DNA of 64,000 bases from Aplidium turbinatum (lineage: Eukaryota > Chordata > Ascidiacea > Aplousobranchia > Polyclinidae), in NCBI GenBank assembly GCA_918807975.1, contig OU964934.1, positions 5,146,001 to 5,210,000 of the forward strand, read 5' to 3'. Shown here in pieces: positions 12,146-22,624 of this stretch. The notes below the pieces were generated by a model that ran no database searches, was not told where the DNA came from, and saw nothing but the letters and a program-made list of their open reading frames with translations. Positions within the stretch are counted from its first letter, which is position 1. Each line of letters starts with the position of its first letter. Made by a program: the position numbers and the translations under genes.

Positions 12146-12647
12146 CATTAAACTACTAGGAATAACCTATCCAGGCTTTGTCAGAAGGGTTGCTAACCTT
12201 ACGATTTTCACGCCCAATTGGGCTCGATTTCATCCTGAGTTGCGGGATTTTTTGAAGGTTGCGAGTTGCGGTTTTTTGGGTTGGTTTGAGTATTGTGTCT
12301 CAAAACAACATGAGATTGCTAAAACTTGTTAAAAGAAGAGAATGTAGTCGAGATTCAAATGTAGGCTACTGTAGTTAGGTTGAGCTAGGTTGTATAGAAT
12401 GCTGTTAAGTTGCTGGCTTACTGCTCTAGTGCTGTCGAGCAATGCTGCTGAGCAATGCAACCAAAGAATTTGAATTAAAATTAGTTGCCCATATAGCATG
12501 CCCATGGTGATTGGTGACCTTTAGTAGGCTATATAGGCCACCATGAGCATGCCATTCAAGTAGGCTATCTCTATATTTGTTATTTTGTTTGCAATGCAAT
12601 TATGTCAATTATTACACATTGAATGTTTTTTTTGCAAGTATCTACAT
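12146..12647. other. Intergenic DNA, no gene
   Basis: Unique AT-rich sequence with several TAGGCTA-type heptamers. Its last bases (12640-12647, ATCTACAT) are the left target duplication of the next element. Confidence 0.4.
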
Positions 12648-12724
12648 TAGGGTGGATCGTTTTTCAACTTTTTTTCTTAATCGCTTATTAATAGTGCGAA
12701 AAAGTTGTGCACTGACATTGTAAG

Positions 12725-14190
12725 CAAAATTGTTAAAATCCGAGCAGAAACGAGAAAACTACAGCAAGTTTAGTTGAAGCACTATTTACCGATCACAGCA
12801 AACAGGGGGTGGCGTACGGAAGGATCGATTCGTCTTTACAATGCATTGGAAAAAAGTGTCGCCGAGCGGCTACGTTTGAACGACGATTACCAGTTTTGTA
12901 GATAAGATATAAACTTGAAACTTTTCATGTGCATAAAGCAAGACATACTCTTTTAATTTGCAAATGTTTAATAATTTTATTGTATAAAATAAATTGCTGA
13001 GAATTGGTACAAGTTGGTGAAGTTTAAGTTATCACAAGAAAAAGATGGTATTTGTTTTGGATTTGTAGCCAATTGATTCGTGTAGATGTATGATCATGCT
13101 TTTCAACGATGGCAAAATTGTTAAAATCCGAGCAGAAACGAGAAAACTACAGCAAGTTTAGTGGAAGCACTATTTACCGATCACTGCAAACATGGGGGTG
13201 GCGTATACTGAATAAGGATCGATTCGCCTTTACAATGCATTGAAAAAAAGCTTTGCTGGGCGGTTAAGTTTGAACGACGATTGCTTGTTTGGTAGATGAG
13301 ATATAAACCTGAAACTTTTCAGGTGAATAAAGCAAACAATGCTCTTTCCAGTTGCAAAAGATTAATGATTTTATTGTAAAAATTAAATTGCTGAGAATCG
13401 CTAAAGATTGGTGAAGTTTAAGTTATCACAAGATAAAGATAGTATGCCTACTTACTTTGTGCTTGTATTTAATTGATTCGGGTAGATATATAATCGTGCT
13501 TTCCAACGATGGCAAAATTGTTAAAATCCGAGCAGAAACGAGAAAACTACAGCAAGTTTAGTAGAAGCACTATTTACCGATCAAAGCAAACAGGGGGTGG
13601 CTTATACTGAATAAGGATCGATTCGCCTTTCAATGCATTGGAAAAAAGTGTCGCCGAGCGGCTACGTTTGAACGACTATTGCCCGTTTTATAGATAAGAC
13701 ATAAACCTGAAACATTCTAGGTGCATAAAGCAAGACATATTCTTTTAGTTTGCAAAGATTTAATGATTTTATTGCAAAAATTAAGTTGCTGAGAATTGTT
13801 ACAAGTTGATGAAGTTTAAGTTATCACAAGATAAATCCAGTACTTATTTTGTGCTTGCATTTAATTGATTCGTGTAGATGTATGATCGTGCTTTCCAACG
13901 ATGGCAAAATTGTTAAAATCGGTGCAGAAACGAGAAAACTACAGCAAGTTTAGTGGAAGCACTATTTATCGATCACAGCAAACAGGGGGTGGCTTATACT
14001 GAATAAGGATTGATTCGCGTTTACAACGCATTGGAAAAAAGCGTCGCCCAGCGGCTACGTTTGAACAACGGTTTGAACGACGATTGCCCGTTTTGTAGAT
14101 AAGATATAAACATGAAACTTTCCACGTGCATAAAGCAAGACATACTCTTTGCAGTTGCGTTAGATTGGTACTTTTATTGTAAAAATTAAA
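12725..14190 (+). repeat. Tandem array of four ~395-bp satellite monomers (older copy)
   Basis: The marker AAAATTGTTAAAATCCGAGC (with one change in the last unit) recurs near 12727, 13113, 13511 and 13903. Each unit continues with a conserved block around ATGCATTGGAAAAAAG, then AGATATAAAC and GCATAAAGCAAGACATACTC. The monomers are the same family as in the foldback element at 18.4-27.6 kb but more diverged from each other. A fifth degraded start is near 14190. Confidence 0.9.
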
Positions 14191-14387
14191 ATGCGAGCAG
14201 AAATTAGATAGCTACAACACATTTAGTTGCAAACGTTTCATATTTTTATTTTTAAAGTGTATTGGGTAAGTTTTTAGTTGAATTGATGCAATTTGGTAAA
14301 TTTTATGTCATTCTAGGTAGTTATACTCAACACTCGACGTTGGTTTAATGTTTTTATTGTAAAAACACATTAAAATTGTCAAAAAAT

Positions 14388-14516
14388 CCATATCCATTCC
14401 GCCTTATCACCTCCATTCCGCCGCTTTTTACCTTCCTTTTTTTCACCCTACCAATAATAGTTGAGTCTGTTTTGTGACGTCATGTTGACCAAGGTGGCGG
14501 AGTCTATACTTGCACC
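14388..14516 (+). repeat. Foldback-family terminal module (solo right end)
   Basis: The order CCATTCCGCC, a CTTCCT/CACCCT pyrimidine block, TTTTGTGACGTCA, GACCAAGGTGGCGGA and CTTGCACC parallels 27690-27818, where the foldback element ends with TTCCGC, CACCCTTCCT, TTTTGTGACGTCA, AACCAAGGCGGCCGA and CCAGCACC. It lies just beyond the satellite monomers, in the same relative position. Confidence 0.7.
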
Positions 14517-14849
14517 ATCTCAGAGATGATTATGAGTAATATTGCGTTTTTGACAATATGTTTGCAAAGGCCAAATTTTGAGAAAATTTGGGAAAATTTT
14601 TTTAGCCCTCCCCAAAAATGTTTTACTCTCCTACGGCTATTACTTCAGGGCTCTCACTTTCAAGGAAATTCAGTTCTATTTTGAAATTTTAAGGACTTTT
14701 AACACTAACTAACTCCATTGGCTGTCATTTTTGTACATTGTGCATGTAAATGATCGTGTATTTATGATACTAGTGTTTTTATTGTGAATCTAGTGTTTTT
14801 TTCAGTCAAATCTAGTACTTTTCCATGACAAGAGAGTGGCAACAGTGCC

Positions 14850-14985
14850 TCGGACTGGGAAAGCTTCTTGCAGAGCTTAATCCTGGCAGTTTCGCATACT
14901 TGTAGAGGCTTTGAATCACTGACACAGGCCCGGTCACCGAGATTGACAGAGTGAAGTTTCCGATTGTTGAAGTCTTGTTGTGCTT
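14850..14985 (-). mobile_element. SINE1 fragment
   Basis: Reads AAGCTTCTTGCAGAGCTTAA, GGCAGTTTCGCATACTTG, GGCCCGGTCACCGAGATTGA and TTGTTGAAGTCTTGTTG. This is the 3' half of the minus-strand SINE seen at 40300-40618, nested in the hAT-type element. Confidence 0.75.
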
Positions 14986-15093
14986 ACAATGTTGGCGGTT
15001 GCATTGTAGTCAGTGCACAACTGCACAACTTTTTCGCACTATTAGTAAGCGATTAAGAAAAAAAGTAGAAAAACGATCCACCCTAATCTACAT

Positions 15094-15559
15094 GCTAATT
15101 TCAGCGTAAAATCATAAGATCTAGAGATGCTAGACATCAGCATATATATATGATTGAGTTGAGTCTGTCAAAAATATTTTGAAGCATATTGGAAATTGGG
15201 CTGGTATCAAATTGTCCAGTTTTTGTATGTTTTACATAGGCTAATAATTGTTGCAATTCGGTGGTGGTATTCACGTTTTTCCCCGCTATTTCAGGAAAAC
15301 TTTTGCAAGTGTTGTAGCCTGTTCTAGCACACAATCACATATTGGTCGTTGGTTAATTCTTGGTTGCTGGTTTGAATCTTCATCCTCGGCTTACTCAGTC
15401 TGAGAATGGAAATTCAAACTAACAGCAGTTGTTTTTCAATCTCAGTCGCGAACCCTTTTTATTCATTGAAGTAGTGTGCCTGCCTCTGCACACTAGTGTA
15501 TGAATGTGTAGTTAGATTTACTGTGATGGGGCGGTGGCTAACTAGATGACTGTTTAGCC
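15094..15559. other. Intergenic DNA, no gene
   Basis: Weak similarity to the SINE1 3' end near 15365-15420 (minus strand). Otherwise unique. Confidence 0.35.
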
Positions 15560-15601
15560 CAGGGGTTCCCAACCTGGGGGCCATGGCCGTATAGTCGCAA
15601 C
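15560..15601. mobile_element. Solo end of a Charlie-like hAT
   Basis: CAGGGGTTCCCAACCTGG is the typical 5' terminus of Charlie-type hAT elements, preceded by GTTTAGCC. No matching right end is visible. The next hAT end starts at its inner border. Confidence 0.5.
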
Positions 15602-16460
15602 CAGTGCCGGATTAACCAAGTGCGGGGCCTGTAGCAGATTGATTTGATGTACGGTACAGATAATGACTGGAAAGTAATTGAATATTTTATAGATTTGATA
15701 CTTTTTTGATCATAGTGTAGCCGCTCTTCCCCATCGTGTTTCGCAGATAGGCTAGTTTTTAATCAACTTCAATTTTGAAAATGATCTCTCTCCAGTACAA
15801 TTAGTTACCATCATACATAGATAAAAGCGTACGGTAACAAATTGTCAATGTTAGGAAACGTGATGTCAATATTATTTTTTTTAATCGATGTGAAATATTT
15901 GAGTTCTGGAGAGGAGTAATCAATAGCAATGTGCTTTATGAATTGGTGTATGCCTTGTGACGTTGCTCCAACCAGATTGTAGGCTGTCCAATACTACAAG
16001 GAAAACTTCCACTGGGAATCTGTCTTTAGTAGATATCCATTGCATCTGAAACTGAACGGCCACTGCCTACATTCTCATCGTGCGTTCGATTTTGGACAAT
16101 TCTTCTTGTGCTTGTTGGTCGGTAATCCGGCACTTGAGTCAGCTTCTGCGCCTCTGACTCAAGCTTAGCGAATTGTTCTTTGAAAGTCAGTATAGGGATC
16201 CTGCCAAAGAGGCACACAGCGCTGAAGCAATGATGAGATTTTGCCACTTTGTTTAAAGAGAGACTTGACTTGCCTGGAAGCGATCGGGTAAGCTATTTCA
16301 AAAAACCACTAAGATTCCAATTTTGAGCAACTCCATTTTCTCGAGGAGTCCATTTGTCTGCTGTCAACATTCTGCCTTTTGCACTTGGTCATTTGCAAGT
16401 TTCTCCAGTGCCTCCTTTTTGAAAAGAAAACGTTCTTTAATTAGGGGAGATGTTTCACCA
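15602..16460 (-). mobile_element. Degenerate hAT (ZMYM1-like) transposon end with transposase relic
   Basis: Begins CAGTGCCGGATTAACC, a common hAT terminus. On the minus strand, 16247 down to about 15900 encodes VPDYRPTSTRRIVQNRTHDE and then, after a frame change, RFPVEVFLVVLDSL. This resembles the segment just before the DDE region of ZMYM1/TTF-type hAT transposases. Frames are broken, so it is a relic. The far end is undefined. Confidence 0.5.
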
Positions 16461-17361
16461 ACGGGCCATTTTTCACATATTAGGCTAGTTATTTTTTATC
16501 CATACAAAGCTCATGCGTCCTTTATTTTTTGGCACAACAATAGGTCACATAGTCTACCCTAGCCTAGCCTACCCATAGGTCACATAGCCTACCCAATACC
16601 CATAGCCTAGCCTACCTATTCAGCCAAAAAAGTTTCTTAGTGTTCCAACAACTAACTTCCGAAAAATGACTATTAGATTGTGCTGTCAGTTTACACTAGG
16701 CCAATATTCTAACAATCTAACTGTGATATATATATCCACTTCTACAAATAATTGTTAGTTTTCTCGTTGCCGACTCCCTTTGATTTTTTCCAGTTGCGCT
16801 GCTGTGTAGCGCGATGAATTTTTACGGGAAATTATGGCTCGTTTCATTTTTTTTCGGTGCAATCTGCTAAAAATAAAAAAAATTCACATTTGGCTTAATT
16901 GGACTAAAATACACCCAAAAAAAGACAGGCAAGCTGGTTTGAATATATGACCTAGTACTGTCTACCCTTAAAATATGACCTAGTAGCCTACCGTACTAGT
17001 GGAAGGAGCAATACTACTGTACTGTCAGCTGTGCCTGTAATTGCATTTACTGGAAAGTGGAAATATCTATTCACTAGGCTATAGTATATTATGACAAATG
17101 TACATGCAATAAATAGGCTAGCCTAACCACAGCTACCTAAATGCTCAGCTTGCCTAATTTCAGACTGGTTAAACTTTTTGGATTGGCAAACAAGAAATAG
17201 TGTTTACTGAATGTTGCAAACTTGATTCATAAATGAAAATTGTCTAACTGGCCACATATATATTATTTAAAATTTTAACCTTTTTGCTCGCCAAACAGTT
17301 TAAGCTCATGGTCACGGTTTGCACATCTCAGGTTTAACCTAACCTCATGTATATATAATGC
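16461..17361. other. Intergenic DNA rich in TAGCCTA/TAGGCTA
   Basis: No gene. Heptamers TAGCCTA and TAGGCTA cluster here, for example at 16550-16612. Several AT-rich tracts. Confidence 0.4.
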
Positions 17362-17879
17362 ACGTCTTACTAGACACTCTACCAATGATTGTTATTTTGT
17401 CCCACGTTACGCCTCATCCCGACTCCAGTGCAGCATTAAATATGCCGGAGTGAAAGTCTGGAACTCCTTACCAACGAGCATGCGTAAATTGTCATTTTAT
17501 TCTTTTAAAAAGCAACACAAATATTCACTCATCGCCAAATATTAGCACGACTAATTTTGTACTACCTTTGTCCTTCATGTTACCGATTGGTTACTAAATA
17601 TATTTCTCTGTGCAAGACTATCATCTAACACCTTGTCTCAATTTTCGTTATTGAATTATTTATTGTGTTCTCTATCCTATGTCGCTTATTCGTAGTGATC
17701 TTTTAGATTACTTAACTAACTGTTATCGCAATTCTAGATCTTCTATTAGAATCTGGGGTACCTGCTTGACTCGAAGACCCATGGTCTCTTCGCAGATTCT
17801 CGTTGCTGGGAATTCCTTTTTTATTGCTGTATTTATTGCATTATATTTACCTACAATGAAATAAATCAATCAATCAATA
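17362..17879 (+). mobile_element. L2/CR1-like LINE, 3' end
   Basis: The plus-strand frame beginning TRHSTNDCYFVPRYASSR and continuing through GVKVWNSLPTSMRKLS to SFKKQHKYSLIAKY and a stop near 17542 is the usual C-terminus of CR1/L2/Rex-type reverse transcriptases. About 330 bp of 3' UTR follows, ending in ATCAATCAATCAA, a short 3' tail repeat typical of such LINEs. 5'-truncated. Confidence 0.7.
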
Positions 17880-17983
17880 TTTGATTATAATAGAATAATC
17901 ACTGATAAAATCTTTAATTTTAGGTGCTGTTGTTTGTTAACTTACATAGATCTCTTCAAAGTTTTCTTTAACCGCTAATTATA

Positions 17984-18156
17984 ATGAATAGTCCATATGT
18001 ATCAATAGAAAAGCGAGAGAAAAGAGGTCTGGCCAATTACGGCATCTCTGTGGATAGATTGAAGATGCTGGAGGATTTTGTTGAACTTGTGAAATTCAAT
18101 TACAATATACTTAATGTTTCCAGCTTGAAATTTTTCAAAGACTGGCTTGTCAATGA
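17984..18156 (+). CDS. First coding exon of a Hip (ST13)-N-domain-like protein
   Basis: ATG at 17984, preceded by an in-frame TAA, opens 57 codons plus two bases and ends at a consensus donor GA|GTAAGT. Residues 29-59 align without gaps to the Hip/ST13 N-terminal dimerisation domain: LKMLEDFVELVKFNYNILN then LKFFKDWLVN, against human LRAFVKMCKQDPSVLH and MRFLREWVES. Insect Hip shows LKKLKYFIDF and LQFVKDFVEK at the same places. Hip is a cytosolic Hsp70 co-chaperone that stabilises ADP-Hsp70. The next exon on this strand with matching phase is at 34393, after a ~16-kb stretch of transposons. Joining them gives WLVNDLNAQIPK, which keeps the V(x)nVP spacing of Hip. Too short to be certain, but reading frame, splice site and pattern agree. 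Confidence 0.55.
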
Positions 18157-18251
18157 GTAAGTTTGTATATACATGTTACAATGGTATTCTTAAGATGTTT
18201 GGACATTGCTCTCAACTTTTTTTGACCCAGATCAACACTTCTGTACACTAC
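18157..18251. other. Intron start between the Hip-like exon and the foldback element
   Basis: Short unique sequence directly after the donor site. The foldback element begins within 100 bases of the exon. Confidence 0.4.
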
Positions 18252-18440
18252 AAATATTTGGTGCTGGTTTAGGATCGGCCGCCTTGGTTAGTGACGTCAC
18301 AAAAATCTGTGACGTCATGCAAAAAAACGCAACTACTTTTAGGAAGGGTGCAAAAACGCGGAATAGAAGTAAAAGCGGAATGCCTATTGATTTTTAAATA
18401 TTTGTAGGCATTATTATTGATCTAGCGCTAACTTAAACTG
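18252..18440 (+). repeat. Left terminal module of the foldback element
   Basis: Reverse complement of 27640-27826 with very few differences. It contains two TGACGTCA octamers (about 18291-18298 and 18310-18317) and a GGCGGCCGA-type GC block in an otherwise AT-rich setting. Confidence 0.85.
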
Positions 18441-21165
18441 TTACTATTTTGTACCAATTCTCAGCAATTCATTTTTACAATAAAAATACTTGCTTTATTA
18501 ACGTAACAACTTTCACGTTTATATGTTATCTACAAAACGAGCAATCGTGGTTCAGTATAAGCCGCCCACAGTTTGCTGTGATCGATGAATACTGCCTCCA
18601 CCAAACATGCTGTAGCTTTCTCATTTCTGCTTCATCTACCCGAATGGATTAATTTCCAATCTAAAGTAGGCACTATATTTATGTAGCGCTAACTTAAACT
18701 TTACTATTTTGTAACAATTCTCAGCAATTCAATTTTAACAATAAAAATACCAAACTAACACAAATTAAAAGAGTATGTCTTGTTTTATTAACCTAACAAC
18801 TTTCACGTTTATATGTTATCTACAAAACGAACAATCGTTGTTCAAACGTAACCGCTCGACGAAGCTTTTTTCCAATGCATTTTTCAAGGCGATTCGATCG
18901 TGGTTCAGTATAAGCCGCCCACAGTTTGCTGTGATCGATGAATACTGCCTCCACCAAACATGCTGTAGCTTTCTCATTTCTGCTCGGATTTGAGAAATTT
19001 TACCATCGTTGGAAAGCACGATACTGCATCTATCCGAATTCATTAGTTGCAAGTTTAAAGTAGGCATTATATTGATCTAGCGCTAACTTAAACTTTACTA
19101 TTTTGTACCAATTCTCAGCAATTCATTTTTTACAATAAAAATACCAAACCAACACAAATTAAAAGAGTATGTCTTGGTTTATTCATATGTTAACTTTCAC
19201 ATTTATATCTAATCCACAAAACGAGCAATCGTTGTTCAAACGTAACCGCTCGACGAAGCTTTTTACCAAAACAATGCAAACACAAAGCGATCAGTTTCGA
19301 GTGTTCATTACAAGCCGCCCACAGTTTGATGCGATCGGTGAATAGTGCCTCCACCAAATATGCTGTAGTTTTCTCATTTCTGCTCGGATTTTAACAATTT
19401 TACTATCGTTGGATGGCATTATGCTTCATCTACCCGAATGGATTAATTGCCAATCTAAAGTAGGCACTACATTTATGTAGCGCTAAATTAAACTTTATTA
19501 TTTTGTAACAATTCTCAGCAATTCAATTTTTACAATAAAAATACCAAACCAACACAAATTAAAAGAGTATGTCTTGTTTTATTAACCTAACAACTTTCAC
19601 GTTTATATGTTATCCACAAAACGAGAAATCGTTGTTCAAACGTAACCGCTCGACGAAGCTTTTTTCCAATGCATTTTTCAAGGCGATTCGATCGTGGTTC
19701 AGTATAAGCCGCCCACAGTTTGCTGTGGTCGATGAATACTGCCTCCACCAAACATGCTGTAGCTTTCTCATTTCTGCTCGGATTCTAACAATTTTACTAT
19801 CGTTGGATGGCATTATGCTTCATCTACTCGAATGGATTAATTGCCAATCTAAAGTAAGCATTACATTTATGTAGCGCTAACTTAAACTTTACTATTTTGT
19901 GCCAATTCTCAGCAATTCATTTATTACAATAAAAATACCAAACTAACACAAATTAAAAGAGTATGTCTTGGTTTATTCAAATGTTAACTTTCACATTTAT
20001 ATCTAATCCACAAAACGAGCAATCGTTGTTCAAACGTAACCGCTCGACGAAGCTTTTTACCAAAACAATGCAAACACAAAGCGATCAGTTTCCAGTGTTC
20101 ATTACAAGCCACCCACAGTTTGCTGTGATCAGTGAATACTGCCTCCACCAAATGTGCTGTAGCTTTCTCATTTCTGCTCGGATTTGAGAAATTTTACCAT
20201 CGTTGGAATGCACGATACTGCATCTATCCAAATTCATTGGTTGCAAGTTTAAGGTATGCATTATATTGATCTAGCGCTAACTTAAACTTTACTATTTTGT
20301 ACCAACTCTCAGCAATTCATTTTTTACAATAAAAATACCAAACCAACACAAATTAAAAGAGTATGTCTTGGTTTATTCATATTTTAACTTTCACATTTAT
20401 ATCTAATCCACAAAACGAGCAATCGTTGTTCAAACGTAACCGCTCGACGAAGCTTTTTACCAAAACAATGCAAACACAAAGCGATCAGTTTCCAGTGTTC
20501 ATTACAAGCCGCCCACAGTTTGCTGTGATCAGTGAATACTGCTTCCACCAAATGTGCTGTAGCTTTCTCATTTCTGCTCGGATTTGAGAAATTTTACCAT
20601 CGTTGGAATGCACGATACTGCATCTATCCAAATTCATTGGTTGCAAGTTTAAAGTATGCATTATATTGATCTAGCGCTAACTTAAACTTTACTATTTTGT
20701 ACCAATTCTCAGCAATTCATTTTTCACAATAAAAATACCAAACCAACACAAATTAAAAGAGTATGTCTTGGTTTATTCATATGTTAACTTTCACATTTAT
20801 ATCTAATCCACAAAACGAGCAATCGTTGTTCAAACGTAACCGCTCGACGAAGCTTTTTTCCAATGCATTTTTCAAGGCGATTCGATCGTGGTCCAGTATA
20901 AGCCGCCCACAGTTTGATGTGATCGGTGAATAGTGCCTCCACCAAATTTGCTGTAGCTTTCTCATTTCTGCTCGGATTCTAACAATTTTACTATCGTTGG
21001 ATGGCATTATGCTTCATCTATACGAATCAGTTAACCCTAATTCACAAATAAACACTGGAGCCATTAACTGATGGTTTAAACTTTACTATTTTGACCAATT
21101 CTCAGCAATTCATTTTTTACAATAAAAATACCAAACCAACACAAATTAAAAGAGTATGTCTTGCT
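18441..21165 (-). repeat. Left arm: seven satellite monomers, minus orientation
   Basis: The marker GCTGTAGCTTTCTCATTTCT recurs near 18608, 18960, 19362 (one change), 19755, 20155, 20555 and 20950. Spacing is 393-402 bp except for a shorter first unit that has lost its centre. Two monomer types alternate: one has a GGCGATTCGATCGTGGTTCA centre, the other ACAAAGCGATCAGTTTC. Each has one HindIII-type AAGCTT except the shortened first. The innermost unit matches the right-arm monomers that carry AACCATCAGTTAATGGCTCC. Confidence 0.9.
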
Positions 21166-22624
21166 TTGAGATGATTTGAGGGTCCCGCAACCCTTCCGAG
21201 AGGTCCTGGAAATTGAAGAAACTAAGTCGTATATTTATACAAAGCGCGTTTTTGTTAGAAGTGCCTTGATTAGGGGCCCGCGAATCTCATGGGCACCGAG
21301 CAGGTGCTCCGAGAGGGGGAGGGAAGTCGGGCAACTTTCTCCCCTAGCAAAGCACTGTAAAGGAAAAACGAGTAGTTTTTCGTTTATTTAAGTTTGAGGG
21401 GGTCCCATTTTTGCCACAAAAACAATAGTGTACCAACTTAAAAAATTAACAAATTTTTGGATGAAATAGGCAGTTCCAAACATTTTTCGATCATAGATAG
21501 ATGCTACTTCAGATGTTTCTCATCAAGAACAAATCATTCCGTAAAATGGGTTGACATTGGCCATCAAGGGCGACTTTATACCAAACAAAAAAAAGGTTAC
21601 TGGTTAACTTGAGCAACTTAAAATATTTCTGCAATATTTTGGTCATTTGCATAGGTTTGTAAATATCCTCTTTTGTGTGTTTTCAGAATTTTTTAGGAAA
21701 AATGTGAATTCAGTTGTTCACTCTGGAGGATCCAATATGGCCGCCAAATAACACCAAAAAATAACTTTGCAAACTTTTACCTGGCACGCCAGTGTCTGAC
21801 CATACTGGGTATGCCAAGCATTGACAGAACGTAGGTCTTAGCTCTAGGTTCAGTATTAATTATGTAATTTGGCTGCTGAGCATTTGCTTCTTTCACCTAG
21901 GTGGCTATAGTCACCCCTTGACATGTAGAAAATATGGTGTGACTTTGGCCACTTTTGTATGATGTTAATCCACTTTTTGTCGTTTATTACAGGATTTTAG
22001 TTGTGTTAGTGATCCATTTTCATCAATTTTGGCTTGATGGAGTGCAGATTAATATTTCAAAAATTGACATGCCTATAGGAAATACAAACGGAAACCAGGT
22101 GCTAGGCCATATATTAGTGGTACATTTTCGTTCGATTAACTTGATATTTGATACGTAATCACGAGTGCTGATTGTTGAAAGTATTTTAAAAACTCTGAAA
22201 GGGGCCAGTGACACCCCTTTTTGGGGTTGGCAATGAGCATGTCTTGAAAAAAGATTACTGCTTATAGTTTTTTTAAAACACTGGAGTGAAAACCACTTAT
22301 AGTTTTTTTTTTTTTTTCTAACTCTACGCATGGACCAAATGACTTCAAACTTGGTAACATGTAAGGGCTCTTGATAGCCCTCAATATGGGTTAATTAAAG
22401 TTTTCTCCCAGAACCATTGTAAAACTAAAGTAAGCGGTGTCTCATAACTGGACCAAAGTCACCCCATTCTACTTCTCGTATTAAGACAGGCGATGTTAAA
22501 CTGCTTCAAGACGTAAAATTTGATGCTGTTAAGACTACTGATTTCTGCATCATTAACGGGTTTCTATTGTTTAATCTTGAAAAGTGGTGCTGCTGCGTTT
22601 GGCTAAATGTGTAGCCTACTATTT
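21166..22624. other. Unique centre of the foldback element
   Basis: About 1.45 kb without satellite units. It contains GC-rich stretches (CCGAGAGGGGGAGGGAAGTC), a GTGGCTATAGTCACCCC segment and poly-T near 22302-22317. Open frames of 60-100 codons on both strands show no family I recognise. No transposase. Confidence 0.6.

Larger units (their letters stand above)
12648..15085 (+). mobile_element. 2.4-kb hAT-type element carrying a satellite array
   Basis: Terminal inverted repeats of about 60 bp start TAGGGTGGATCGTTTTTC on both ends and continue through CTTAATCGCTTA and GTGCGAAAAAGTTGTGCA. Flanking 8-bp direct repeats ATCTACAT (12640-12647 and 15086-15093) indicate a hAT-type insertion. It carries no transposase. 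The interior holds four tandem ~395-bp monomers, a module like the terminus of the 18-28 kb foldback element, and a SINE fragment. Confidence 0.85.
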
